A stretch of DNA of 64,000 bases from Devosia neptuniae (GTDB taxonomy: Bacteria > Pseudomonadota > Alphaproteobacteria > Rhizobiales > Devosiaceae): NCBI RefSeq assembly GCF_025452235.1, contig NZ_CP104965.1:1302001-1366000 (forward strand), read 5' to 3'. The translations under genes were made by a program, and so were the position numbers. This document shows positions 1 to 7,864 of the stretch, in pieces (within the stretch, counting starts at the first letter, position 1; each line of letters opens with the position of its first letter). The notes beneath the pieces are model-generated. The model worked only from the letters and a program-made list of their open reading frames with translations, made no database searches and was not told the DNA's origin.

Positions 1-791
1 GGCTGTGCCGCCAGCGCGTCGCCATAGAGCTTCTCCGCCTCAAGCGAAATGCGCAGGAACCGCGCGACTTCCACCGCGTCCGCTTCCGGCAGTCCGTAAT
101 AGCCCGCCTCCACGCGGCCCAGAATCACGGTCTTGCTGGCGATCATTCCCGCCGCGACATTGGCGCCATTGCTCATCGAACTCGATCGCTTGATATAATC
201 ATGCAGCGGCGTGCCCAGATGCCAGGATTGCGGCACCCCCCGATAGAGCTGCAGCAGCAATTCGAGATCGGTCATATTGCTGATGGTGGTATCATAGCGC
301 CCGTCGGTGCACCGGCGGTCCCACACGATCATCGAATCCATCGAAAGGTTCAGCCATTTATGCGCCCCGGCCCGGACCAGCCGGTCCGGCCCCATTGCGA
401 CATGGCGCAGATGCACGAAACTATCGCTCATCACATCGAGCGCCGTGCTGACAATGGCGTGATCGGCCAAAGCCGCCACGGCCAGCGCCAGTTTTTCCGG
501 CTTGAAGCGGTCGTCGGCATCCAGAATCGCCACATAGGGCGCCGAGCTGGCCTCAAGCGCCAGATTGCGGGCCGCCGAGGCCCCGCCGCCCACCACGCCG
601 CTCGAGAGCTGTAATATACGTTTATCGGCAATGCCCTGCCTGCCCAGCAATTCGGCATAGTCGACCCCGTCATCGCTGACGATCAGCAATTGGAAATGCG
701 GATAGCTTTGCGCCAGCACGCTGGCAACGCTGGACCCGATTGTATCCTGGGCCCGATAGGCCGGCATGATCACGGCGACAGTTTCAGTCAT
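1..791 (-). CDS. Family 2 glycosyltransferase, C-terminus beyond window edge
   Basis: An open minus-strand frame runs from an ATG at 789-791 to the window edge without a stop, so about 263 residues of the N-terminal part are visible. The start reads MTETVAVIMPAYRAQDT, the usual GT-A opening, followed by SVLAQSYPHFQLLIVSDDG and a DADDRF motif near residue 100 that matches the metal-binding DxD of GT2 enzymes. It should transfer a sugar from a nucleotide-sugar donor to a polysaccharide or lipid acceptor at the cytoplasmic face; the acceptor cannot be told. It is divergent from the Hsp20 gene. The family call is firm, the substrate unknown. Confidence 0.85.
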   Translation of the reverse strand, partial: MTETVAVIMPAYRAQDTIGSSVASVLAQSYPHFQLLIVSDDGVDYAELLGRQGIADKRILQLSSGVVGGGASAARNLALEASSAPYVAILDADDRFKPEKLALAVAALADHAIVSTALDVMSDSFVHLRHVAMGPDRLVRAGAHKWLNLSMDSMIVWDRRCTDGRYDTTISNMTDLELLLQLYRGVPQSWHLGTPLHDYIKRSSSMSNGANVAAGMIASKTVILGRVEAGYYGLPEADAVEVARFLRISLEAEKLYGDALAAQ

Positions 792-836
792 TTGCGCGTC
801 AGCATCCGTTCATAAACAGGACTGCATTATGCCGGA

Positions 837-865
837 CTTGAACCGGGCAGGTCATTGTCCCATAT
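837..865 (+). promoter_or_regulatory. Sigma-32 (RpoH) type promoter for hsp20
   Basis: CTTGAAC at 837-843 and CCCATAT at 859-865, separated by 15 bases, match the heat-shock sigma-factor consensus (CTTGAA, 13-15 bases, CCCCATNT). It lies about 75 bases before the Hsp20 start codon. Similar elements precede grpE and dnaK. Confidence 0.7.
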
Positions 866-938
866 CTTCGTCAGGCGCTGGATGCCACTCTCTTTGGGTC
901 CTCTGCCAAGACGTTGCTTGTGACCAAGGACGGCGTAG

Positions 939-1358
939 ATGTCGCGTATTTCGGTGTTTTCCGCCCCATTTCTCCTCGGCTTTGATGCCTTTGAGGAACG
1001 AGTTGATCGGCTGGCCAAGTCCGCCGACGGCTACCCGCCCTATAATATCGAGCGAACTCAAGATGATACGGGAACCGAACAGTTTCTCGTCTCCATCGCG
1101 GTCGCCGGTTTTGCGGTTGATGAGCTCGAAGTGATCGCCGAGGACAATCAGATCATTGTCCGTGGCCGGCAGAAGGATGAGGCTGGAAAGCAGTATCTGC
1201 ATCGCGGTATCGCCGCGCGGCAGTTCCAGCGTTCCTTCCTTCTTGCTGATGGCATGATCGTGAAAGATGCAACTTTAGGGCACGGTATGCTCGTTGTTGC
1301 TCTTGAGCGCCCGCAAGCGCCAAAGATCGCCCGACGTATCGACATTCGCTCAGTTTGA
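939..1358 (+). CDS. Hsp20 family small heat-shock protein
   Basis: This 139-aa ATP-independent holdase carries an alpha-crystallin domain (about residues 30-130), with the beta-strand segment ERTQDDTGTEQFLVSIAVAG and the EVIAEDNQIIVRGRQ stretch typical of IbpA-like proteins. Such proteins bind unfolding proteins in the cytoplasm and pass them to DnaK/DnaJ. The N-terminus SVFSAPFLLGFDAFEERVDR is the usual alphaproteobacterial class A/IbpA form. A sigma-32-like promoter lies upstream, and a DUF1150 gene follows after 15 bases, a pairing common in this class of bacteria. Confidence 0.93.
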   Translation: MSRISVFSAPFLLGFDAFEERVDRLAKSADGYPPYNIERTQDDTGTEQFLVSIAVAGFAVDELEVIAEDNQIIVRGRQKDEAGKQYLHRGIAARQFQRSFLLADGMIVKDATLGHGMLVVALERPQAPKIARRIDIRSV

Positions 1359-1373
1359 GGAAAGGGCCGACAA

Positions 1374-1661
1374 ATGTATGAAAAACGCAATGATGCGCCC
1401 GCTACGGACGCGCCCGTCCATCCCCTCAGGGGCTTGACCCCTGCCCAGTTCATGGCTCTGGGCGGCGATGCCGTCGTCTATGTGCGCCCGGTCGACGGGC
1501 AGACCCTTTCGACCATGATTGCGGACGCCCAGTTCGACGATGATGAACTCTACCAGCTGGTCATGTCGGCCGATGGAACGCCACTTCTCGTCACCGACAC
1601 GGAAGATGCCGTGGCTGATTGGCTGGGCGACAAGAATCTGGGCCTCGCCACGGTGCATTAG
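1374..1661 (+). CDS. DUF1150 family protein
   Basis: A 95-aa protein with no known biochemical function. The segment RGLTPAQFMALGGDAVVYVRPV and the later DAVADWLGDKNLGLATVH match the DUF1150 family, which is often encoded directly behind an Hsp20 gene in alphaproteobacteria. It starts 15 bases after the Hsp20 stop and ends before a strong terminator, so the two genes form one heat-shock-controlled transcript. No signal peptide or membrane segment is visible, so it is probably cytoplasmic. Any role in the heat-shock response is inferred from context only. Confidence 0.85.
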   Translation: MYEKRNDAPATDAPVHPLRGLTPAQFMALGGDAVVYVRPVDGQTLSTMIADAQFDDDELYQLVMSADGTPLLVTDTEDAVADWLGDKNLGLATVH

Positions 1662-1684
1662 CGCCGGGCCGTAGGCCAGCAAGC

Positions 1685-1716
1685 AAAAACCCCCGGAGAC
1701 GATCCGGGGGTTTTTC
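1685..1716. terminator. Bidirectional intrinsic terminator
   Basis: A hairpin with arms AAAAACCCCCGGA and TCCGGGGGTTTTT around a 5-base loop. It has an A-run before and a T-run after, so it can stop both the hsp20-DUF1150 transcript and the converging ptsN transcript. Confidence 0.88.
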
Positions 1717-1733
1717 TATTCGGACTGGCCGTT

Positions 1734-2201
1734 TCAGGCGGCGTAATGGCCTTCGAGCGGGCTGGTCAGCAATTGATAGAGCCGGTGCGGATCATCGGTT
1801 CGCCGCAGATCGTCCACCACGCTTTCGGTGCGCAACAGGCGCGCCACCCGCGACAGGGCCTTGAGGTGGTCGGCGCCGGCCCCGGCAGGGGCCAGCAGCA
1901 TCATCACGATATCCACAGGCTGGTCATCGACCGCGTCGAACTCAATGGGATCGTCCAGCCGCGCGAACACGGCAGTGACCCCATCAAGGCCCGCAATCTT
2001 GCCATGGGGAATGGCAATGCCATTGCCCAGGCCAGTGGAGCCGAGTTCTTCCCGGCTGGTGATGGCGGAACAGATGTCTTCGACCGGGCGCCCGGTCATC
2101 TCGGCTGCCTTTGCGGCAAGCTGTTCAAACAACTGGCGTTTTGATTTCAGGCTCGTGCAAGAAAGCACTGCCCGTTCCGCCAGGATATCGGACAATTCCA
2201 T
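1734..2201 (-). CDS. ptsN: PTS IIA-like nitrogen regulatory protein PtsN (EIIA-Ntr)
   Basis: This 155-aa protein is the terminal phosphoacceptor of the nitrogen phosphotransferase system and regulates potassium uptake, nitrogen and carbon functions by protein contact. It has the EIIA fold, with the phosphorylated His in GNGIAIPHGK (about residue 66) and GSTGLGNG before it. The open frame extends 26 codons upstream, but MELSDILAERAVL at 2201 gives the normal family length, so I chose that start. It lies 47 bases behind hpf on the same strand, the usual proteobacterial order. No rpoN gene is adjacent here. Confidence 0.93.
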   Translation of the reverse strand: MELSDILAERAVLSCTSLKSKRQLFEQLAAKAAEMTGRPVEDICSAITSREELGSTGLGNGIAIPHGKIAGLDGVTAVFARLDDPIEFDAVDDQPVDIVMMLLAPAGAGADHLKALSRVARLLRTESVVDDLRRTDDPHRLYQLLTSPLEGHYAA

Positions 2202-2248
2202 AAAGTCTGCCTTGACTATTGTTGGCTCAATTGTGGCGCCGGGCGCGT

Positions 2249-2824
2249 TCAATTGGTCCCGAGGGCGGGATCGATCCACCCAATATTGCCGTCGGAGCGG
2301 CGGTAAACCACATTTAGCCCGCCATGTCCAGCATGGCGGAACATCACCACCTGGCCGCCGGTCAGATCGAGCTCCATCACCGCCTCTTCCACGCTCATCT
2401 GGCGCAGGTTCTTGGTGGTCTCGGCGATCACCGGGGGCGCGTAATCGGCGTCCAATTCGTCGAACTCATCCCCCGCCCCAAACACGGTATATTGCGCGGT
2501 CACCCCGTCCGAAACGCCATTGGGTCCCTTGCGGTGGGACTTGAGCTTGCGATTGTAGCGGCGCAGCCGTTTTTCGATATTGAGCGCCATGATTTCATAG
2601 GCCGATGTGGCGTCGCCGCCCTGGGCGCTGGCCTGCAAGGTCGCGCCGGTATCCAGATGCACCACGCAATCCGCGCGGAAGCCGATGCCGTCGGGGGTAA
2701 GGGTCAGGTGGCCGTCATAGCCGCCGTCGAAATATTTCCCGACGACCGTGGCGAAATGATCCGCCGCCTTGCCGCGCAGCGCATCGCCCACATCCATGTT
2801 CTTTCCCGAAATGCGTAAGGTCAT
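2249..2824 (-). CDS. hpf: Ribosome hibernation promoting factor, long form
   Basis: A 191-aa long-form HPF/RaiA. Residues 1-105 form the S30AE domain that binds the decoding and tRNA sites of 30S and silences ribosomes (MTLRISGKNMDVGDALRGKA, then basic RRYNRKLKSHRKG). The C-terminal domain (about 130-185, ending in VVYRRSDGNIGWIDP) drives dimerisation of two ribosomes into 100S particles. It is followed by ptsN in a probable operon. The upstream 270 bases hold no recognisable gene; two copies of a CCGTTAAAGC word occur there without an obvious function. Confidence 0.93.
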   Translation of the reverse strand: MTLRISGKNMDVGDALRGKAADHFATVVGKYFDGGYDGHLTLTPDGIGFRADCVVHLDTGATLQASAQGGDATSAYEIMALNIEKRLRRYNRKLKSHRKGPNGVSDGVTAQYTVFGAGDEFDELDADYAPPVIAETTKNLRQMSVEEAVMELDLTGGQVVMFRHAGHGGLNVVYRRSDGNIGWIDPALGTN

Positions 2825-3094
2825 GGCTTCCTCTTCCTTCTTGTCGTTGTTATCGACACGAGGATCTCCGAAAGCCGGTTCCCGGATTTCGGGATCACGT
2901 CTCGCCTGTACTCAAAATGGGTACGCGACATCCATGATGCTAGCCCCGCTGGCCTTGCCCATGCAATGCGCAACTCCCCGCTTGGGACCGTTAAAGCAGA
3001 TGACTTCGCCCAAGTTTGGCCATAGCCTTCGCGGGCCGTTAAAGCGGGGCGGCGATTTGCGGCGATGTCGCAGCGGGCCAATGCGGCAGCGTGC

Positions 3095-3298
3095 CTAGTA
3101 TTTGGCGCTGGAATCGCTGGCCGGGAAGCTTTCGTCGACTGCTTCGTCCTGGTCATCCCAGTCCTTGGGCGAATCGGCCTGCGCCTCCTTGCCGGCATTG
3201 CGCACCTGGACGGGGCTATCCTTGGGTCCGGGTTTCTTGCCGTCCTTCATGGCGGCGGCATCGGGCCTTGATTTATCACGACTGGGTTTTTTGAGCAT
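3095..3298 (-). CDS. Small acidic-tail protein with DESFPASD motif
   Basis: A 67-aa hydrophilic protein of unknown function. The ATG at 3298 is preceded by a strong AGGAGGT site, which decides it over the longer open frame. The N-terminal half is lysine-rich (MLKKPSRDKSRPD) and the C-terminus is acidic, ending DWDDQDEAVDESFPASDSSAKY. The DExxDESFPASD tail recurs in many short uncharacterised alphaproteobacterial proteins. It has no signal peptide or membrane segment and is divergent from miaB. Coding status is well supported by the ribosome-binding site and the motif. Confidence 0.75.
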   Translation of the reverse strand: MLKKPSRDKSRPDAAAMKDGKKPGPKDSPVQVRNAGKEAQADSPKDWDDQDEAVDESFPASDSSAKY

Positions 3299-3414
3299 GG
3301 CGACCTCCTGTCTGCTGTCCGGTATTAACCCATGCGCGCGGTGTGGGGTTGCAAGGTCTGGCACCTGAAGTCTCGGGCTTGGAGTCTTGCCTCCACCTCT
3401 GGTAAAGAGCGGCC

Positions 3415-4812
3415 ATGACCGAGATGCGCGCCACTACCAAGAAGCTTTTCATCAAGACCTATGGCTGTCAGATGAATGTCTATGACAGCGACAGGATGGC
3501 CGACGCTTTGGCGCCGCAGGGCTATGAGCCGACCGGCGACATTGCGCAGGCGGACCTCGTGCTGCTCAATACCTGCCACATCCGCGAAAAGGCTTCGGAA
3601 AAGGTGTTTTCCGAGCTGGGGCGGCTCAAGGAATTGCAGAGCGAGCGCCGCGCTTTGGGTGGCGACATGATGATCGGCGTGGCCGGTTGCGTGGCGCAGG
3701 CCGAGGGCGAGGAAATCGCCCGCCGCGCTCCGGTAGTGGATATGGTGTTCGGCCCGCAAGCCTATCACCGCCTGCCCGCCATGCTGGCCCGCGCTGAGGC
3801 GCAGCGGCATATGCATCCCTCGCTAAAGCAAGCTGTGATCGACACCGACTTCCCCGAGGACGACAAGTTCGATCACCTGCCGGCCCCCAAAAAGGAAGTG
3901 ACGATCAAGCGCGGGCTGACCGCGTTTTTGACCGTGCAGGAAGGCTGCGATAAATTCTGCAGCTTCTGCGTGGTGCCTTATACCCGCGGCGCCGAAGTTT
4001 CCCGCCCGGTGAGCCAGGTGATTGCCGAGGCGCGCGGGCTGGTGGAAGCCGGCGTCAAGGAAATCACGCTCTTGGGCCAGAACGTCAATGCCTATCACGG
4101 CGTCGACGGCGCGGGCCGGGCGGTGGGCCTGGGTGAACTGAGCTATCTGCTGGCCGAGATTTCGGGCCTGGAACGGCTGCGCTATACGACCAGCCATCCG
4201 CGCGACATGGACGATGCCCTGATCGCAGCGCATCGCGATCTCGATATTTTGATGCCCTATCTGCATCTGCCGGTGCAGTCGGGATCGGACAGCATTTTGA
4301 AGGCGATGAACCGGCGCCACACGGCGGCCGAATACATGAAGGTCATCGAACGCATCAAGACAGCGCGGCCGGACATGGCGCTCTCGGGCGATTTCATCGT
4401 CGGCTTCCCCGGCGAGACCGATCAGGATTTCGAGGACACGCTCAAGATCATCGCCGATGTCGGCTATGCCTCGGCCTATTCGTTCAAATATTCGACCCGC
4501 CCCGGCACGCCGGGCGCCAATTTGGGCGATCAGATCACCGAAGAGGTCAAGAATGAACGCCTGTGGCGGCTGCAGGATCTGGTCAATAGCCAGACCACCG
4601 CCTTTCATGCGAGCTGCGTCGGCAAGACCCTGCCGGTGCTGATTGAGCGGCCGGGCCGCATGCCGGGGCAGGTGGGCGGGCGCTCGCCCTATCTGCAGGC
4701 CGTGCATCTGGAGGGATCGACCGATCTGATCGGGGCGATCCATCAGGTGGAGATTATCGGGACATCCACCAATTCGCTGGTGGGACGGCTCAGGCAAGCA
4801 CAGGCGGCTTGA
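3415..4812 (+). CDS. miaB: tRNA-2-methylthio-N6-dimethylallyladenosine synthase MiaB
   Basis: This 465-aa radical-SAM methylthiotransferase adds a methylthio group to i6A37 of tRNAs. The N-terminal UPF0004 domain begins [19 protein letters not shown] and supplies three cysteines for one Fe-S cluster. The radical-SAM CxxxCxxC motif is in [16 protein letters not shown] (about residues 178-190), and the C-terminus holds a TRAM domain. Length matches the family. It is followed by fabA rather than phoH, unlike the common miaB-phoH-ybeY-corC order. Confidence 0.96.
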   Translation: MTEMRATTKKLFIKTYGCQMNVYDSDRMADALAPQGYEPTGDIAQADLVLLNTCHIREKASEKVFSELGRLKELQSERRALGGDMMIGVAGCVAQAEGEEIARRAPVVDMVFGPQAYHRLPAMLARAEAQRHMHPSLKQAVIDTDFPEDDKFDHLPAPKKEVTIKRGLTAFLTVQEGCDKFCSFCVVPYTRGAEVSRPVSQVIAEARGLVEAGVKEITLLGQNVNAYHGVDGAGRAVGLGELSYLLAEISGLERLRYTTSHPRDMDDALIAAHRDLDILMPYLHLPVQSGSDSILKAMNRRHTAAEYMKVIERIKTARPDMALSGDFIVGFPGETDQDFEDTLKIIADVGYASAYSFKYSTRPGTPGANLGDQITEEVKNERLWRLQDLVNSQTTAFHASCVGKTLPVLIERPGRMPGQVGGRSPYLQAVHLEGSTDLIGAIHQVEIIGTSTNSLVGRLRQAQAA

Positions 4813-4887
4813 AGTCCTGCCGGACACCGGCTTGCAACACCACAGCTTTGCATTACTCCTAGTGGTTTGAACCAGGAGCGCAATTGA

Positions 4888-5418
4888 GTGGCGGATCCCA
4901 TTGAATTTCACACCCCGCAATCCTCGTATTCCAAGGCCGACCTGCTGAGTTCGGCCCGTGGCGGCTATTTCGGGCCGGGCAATGCGCAATTGCCCTCGCC
5001 GCCCATGCTGATGATGGACCGGATTGTCGCGATCAGCCTTGATGGCGGGGAACACGGCAAAGGCCATATCGTGGCCGAATTGGATATTTCGCCCGAGCTT
5101 TGGTTCTTCGAGTGCCATTTTGCCGGCGATCCGGTGATGCCGGGCTGCCTGGGGCTCGACGCCATGTGGCAGATCATCGGCTATTGGCTGGGCTGGTCGG
5201 GTTCGCCCGGCAAGGGCCGCGCGATCGGGGTTGGCGAGGTCAAGTTCAAGGGCGACATTACCCCCAAGACCAAGCTCGTGCGCTATGAAGTGGACATGCA
5301 CCGGGTCAAGCGCGGCGCGCTGACACTCGGCCTGGGCGATGGCCGCGTGGTGGCGGATGGCAAGGTGATCTACACGGCCAAGGATATGAAGGTGGGCCTG
5401 ATCAGGCCGGCAAGCTAG
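4888..5418 (+). CDS. fabA: 3-hydroxyacyl-[acyl-carrier-protein] dehydratase FabA
   Basis: This 176-aa enzyme dehydrates beta-hydroxydecanoyl-ACP and isomerises trans-2 to cis-3-decenoyl-ACP, the branch point to unsaturated fatty acids. The hot-dog fold shows the catalytic His in [21 protein letters not shown] with the Asp on the following helix. The start is GTG at 4888, set by CAGGAGCG just before it. An imperfect dyad TGGTTTGAACCA (4863-4874) overlaps the leader and might be an operator, which is only a guess. The usual partner fabB is not adjacent; a toxin-antitoxin pair follows instead. Confidence 0.95.
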   Translation: MADPIEFHTPQSSYSKADLLSSARGGYFGPGNAQLPSPPMLMMDRIVAISLDGGEHGKGHIVAELDISPELWFFECHFAGDPVMPGCLGLDAMWQIIGYWLGWSGSPGKGRAIGVGEVKFKGDITPKTKLVRYEVDMHRVKRGALTLGLGDGRVVADGKVIYTAKDMKVGLIRPAS

Positions 5419-5453
5419 AAGCTCTCCGTTGCGGCGGCCTGGCGCCCGGAAAT

Positions 5454-5864
5454 CTATGTGCCGACAGCGGGTGCAATCAGTTCCAGGGTTGGGAAATAGG
5501 TGCGATAGCGCCCGACATCGCGGGTCAGGAGCGGCATCGCCTCGACGGCTGCGTGCGCGCCGATGAAAAAATCCGGCAACACCCCTGATCTGACGCCGCC
5601 CGCCCGCCGATATTGGGCAAACACCTTTCCAGCCAGGAATAGTGCCGATTTCGGTATCGGGGTCAGCACAAGGCCAGCCTCGCTGAGGAAAGCGTTTAGA
5701 GCCTCTATGCGCTCGTAGCGCACGGCCATTTCGGCATAGACGACGTCATTGATCAGCAGCGGTCCCTTGAGCGATGCGATTTCCAGCTGGGACAGGGACC
5801 AACCGGCCCAATCCGGATCGTCGGTCACCAGATCGAGCAGGACATTGGTATCAACCAGGATCAC
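5454..5864 (-). CDS. VapC-type PIN-domain ribonuclease toxin
   Basis: A 136-aa PIN-domain protein, the probable toxin of a type II toxin-antitoxin pair that cleaves RNA when freed. Acidic metal-binding residues are visible in MILVDTNVLLD, YAEMAVR and LPDFFIGAHA, with the common LLTRDVGRYRTYFP ending. The start is GTG at 5864, overlapping the antitoxin stop as GTGA, so translation is coupled. It lies between fabA and phoH and is transcribed against them. The RNA target is unknown. Confidence 0.9.
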   Translation of the reverse strand: MILVDTNVLLDLVTDDPDWAGWSLSQLEIASLKGPLLINDVVYAEMAVRYERIEALNAFLSEAGLVLTPIPKSALFLAGKVFAQYRRAGGVRSGVLPDFFIGAHAAVEAMPLLTRDVGRYRTYFPTLELIAPAVGT

Positions 5865-6091
5865 GTGTCGCCGCGAGTCAGCGCCATGATGGCATCGGTA
5901 CTCAATCCCTTGCCGGCGTGGCCGCGCAGCTTGGCAAAGCGGCTGGGGGGAGCGGGATCGGCGCGGACCAGAATGATCTGCCCTTGGGGCGTACGGCGGA
6001 AGTCCACGCGCGTTCCAGGTTCAATACCCAGCAGGTCGCGGACGGGCTTGGGAATGGTGACCTGCCCCTTGCTTGTTACTGTCGCGCTCAT
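5861..6091 (-). CDS. AbrB/MazE-family antitoxin (VapB type)
   Basis: A 76-aa protein with an N-terminal swapped-hairpin AbrB/SpoVT DNA-binding domain (SATVTSKGQVTIPKPVRDLL, then GIEPGTRVDF) and a short C-terminal arm (FAKLRGHAGKGLSTDAIMALTRG) that would block the PIN toxin encoded next. The antitoxin comes first and overlaps the toxin by four bases, the standard arrangement. A palindrome 31 bases upstream of its start is a likely autoregulatory operator. Confidence 0.88.
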   Translation of the reverse strand: MSATVTSKGQVTIPKPVRDLLGIEPGTRVDFRRTPQGQIILVRADPAPPSRFAKLRGHAGKGLSTDAIMALTRGDT

Positions 6092-6121
6092 CGACCTGAT
6101 CCTTGGTAAGGAATGTTTTTC

Positions 6122-6137
6122 TCAAGGTATTACTTGA
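6122..6137. promoter_or_regulatory. Candidate operator of the vapBC pair
   Basis: TCAAG-6-CTTGA is a perfect dyad 31 bases upstream of the antitoxin start. Type II antitoxins of this fold usually bind such palindromes to repress their own operon. Binding is inferred from position and symmetry only. Confidence 0.4.
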
Positions 6138-6285
6138 TGGGTCGCCGTTCAAGCACCATCTGGTGTGTGATGACCACACAGACAGTCACAATATTGCTAC
6201 AGACATCACGCGCAAATCGGCCTAGCCTTGGCCTTGTATTCGCGGTGCAAGCCCGCGCCGCGTTCCTTTCGGGAGCCACATCAGT

Positions 6286-7326
6286 TTGAGCAGGCACTTG
6301 TCACCGACCGCCGACAACGCACTCGCATCGCAACTCGAACTCGCTTTTGAAGACAATCGTCTGGCTGCACAGCTCTATGGCGATTTTGACCAGAACCTGG
6401 CCCTGATCGAACAGCGGCTCAAGGTTTCGGCCACTCCCCGCGGCAATCATGTTCTGCTTAAAGGCGCGGCCAGCTCGGTCGACCAGGCGCGGCGCGTGCT
6501 GGAATCGCTCTATGCCAGTCTCGAGGAAGGCCGCAGCGTCGACATTGCCGACGTGGACGCAGTGATCCGCATGATCGAGACCGAGGACAGCCAGCTGACC
6601 CTGCCGACGCTGGAACGCAAGGGCAAGGTGCGCATGGCCCAGATCGCCACGCGCAAATCCACCATAGTCGCCCGCACGCCCGCCCAGGACGCCTATATGC
6701 GCGCCATGGACCGGAGTGAGCTGGTGTTCGGTGTGGGTCCGGCCGGTACGGGCAAGACCTATCTGGCGGTCGCGCATGCCGCTTCGCTCCTCGAACGCGG
6801 CGATATCAATCGCATCATCCTGTCGCGGCCGGCCGTCGAAGCAGGCGAGCGGCTGGGCTTTTTGCCGGGCGATATGAAGGAAAAGGTCGATCCCTACCTG
6901 CGCCCACTCTATGACGCGCTTTACGACATGATGAAGCCGGAAAATGTCGAGCGCTGCATCACCTCGGGCATTATCGAAGTGGCGCCTCTAGCCTTTATGC
7001 GCGGCCGCACGCTGGCCAATGCCGTGGTCATTCTGGACGAAGCCCAGAACACCACCTCGATGCAGATGAAGATGTTTCTGACCCGTCTGGGCGAGAACTC
7101 CAAGATGATCGTCACCGGCGATCCGACCCAGGTCGATCTACCGCGCGGGGAGAAATCGGGGCTGGTCGAGGCAGTGCATCTGCTCGATGGCGTCGAGGGC
7201 GTGCATATCAGCCGATTTAACGATAAGGACGTGGTTCGCCATGCTCTGGTGGGTCGCATCGTGCGGGCTTACGAGGCTGATACGGCCAAGAAACTGGCTG
7301 ACAAGGCCGAAGGAAGCACGCGCTGA
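6286..7326 (+). CDS. PhoH family protein (YbeZ-like ATPase)
   Basis: A 346-aa PhoH/YbeZ protein linked to ribosome maturation and RNA metabolism as partner of YbeY. An N-terminal KH-like region (residues about 25-90) precedes the P-loop NTPase domain, with Walker A GPAGTGKTYLAVA and Walker B NAVVILDEAQN. The start is a TTG at 6286 with GGGAG about ten bases upstream; another in-frame TTG follows four codons later, so the exact start is uncertain. Its stop overlaps the proposed CTG start of ybeY. Confidence 0.93.
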   Translation: MSRHLSPTADNALASQLELAFEDNRLAAQLYGDFDQNLALIEQRLKVSATPRGNHVLLKGAASSVDQARRVLESLYASLEEGRSVDIADVDAVIRMIETEDSQLTLPTLERKGKVRMAQIATRKSTIVARTPAQDAYMRAMDRSELVFGVGPAGTGKTYLAVAHAASLLERGDINRIILSRPAVEAGERLGFLPGDMKEKVDPYLRPLYDALYDMMKPENVERCITSGIIEVAPLAFMRGRTLANAVVILDEAQNTTSMQMKMFLTRLGENSKMIVTGDPTQVDLPRGEKSGLVEAVHLLDGVEGVHISRFNDKDVVRHALVGRIVRAYEADTAKKLADKAEGSTR

Positions 7327-7796
7327 CTGCACTACCCATAGACATTGCTATTATTCGCAATGATGAAAACTGGCCGGAGGATTTCGATCCTCTGGCCGAA
7401 CGCGCCGTGTTGGAGGCGCTCAAGCATGCCAAGCCCAAGATCAAGGGGGCGGCCGAGCTGTCCATTTTGCTCACCAATGACGAGGAGCAGCACGAGCTCA
7501 ACCAGCAATGGCGCGGCAAGGACAGCTCGACCAATGTGCTGAGCTTTCCCCAGATCGAGCCCTTCGGACCGGTTGTTGGCATCCTGGGCGACATTACTTT
7601 GGCACGCGAAACGCTGGAGCGGGAAGCGACTGAACAGGACACGAGCCTGTCCGATCACTTCACCCATCTCGTGGTGCATGGATTTCTGCATATTTTAGGG
7701 TATGATCACCTTACCGACGCCGAGGCCCTTCAAATGGAGAGCCTTGAAACCCAGATATTGGCGGCATTGGGGATAGACGACCCCTATGCCGATTAG
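7323..7796 (+). CDS. ybeY: Endoribonuclease YbeY (rRNA maturation)
   Basis: A zinc-dependent single-strand endoribonuclease needed for 16S rRNA 3' end maturation and ribosome quality control. The metal site HGFLHILGYDH is intact. The only usual in-frame start, GTG at 7407, would remove the conserved first strand (PIDIAIIRNDENWPEDF). The frame has no ATG, GTG or TTG upstream of it, but a CTG at 7323 overlaps the phoH stop as CTGA, sits eight bases behind AAGGA, and gives 157 residues, the normal length. I therefore annotate a CTG start. Confidence 0.88.
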   Translation: MTALPIDIAIIRNDENWPEDFDPLAERAVLEALKHAKPKIKGAAELSILLTNDEEQHELNQQWRGKDSSTNVLSFPQIEPFGPVVGILGDITLARETLEREATEQDTSLSDHFTHLVVHGFLHILGYDHLTDAEALQMESLETQILAALGIDDPYAD

Positions 7797-7864
7797 CGCG
7801 GTGCCCCTATAATTGGGGCGCAGTTTCCCATTTGAGGATAGAAAGCCGCAATTCTTGCGGCATC

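Noticed and set aside
2825..3094. Gene in the gap upstream of hpf
   Set aside because: Open frames there are arginine-rich shadows without ribosome-binding sites; no sigma-54 promoter or rpoN remnant is visible.
3823..5301. 492-aa open frame opposite miaB and fabA
   Set aside because: Runs antisense across two clear genes and their intergenic region, with no recognisable domain.
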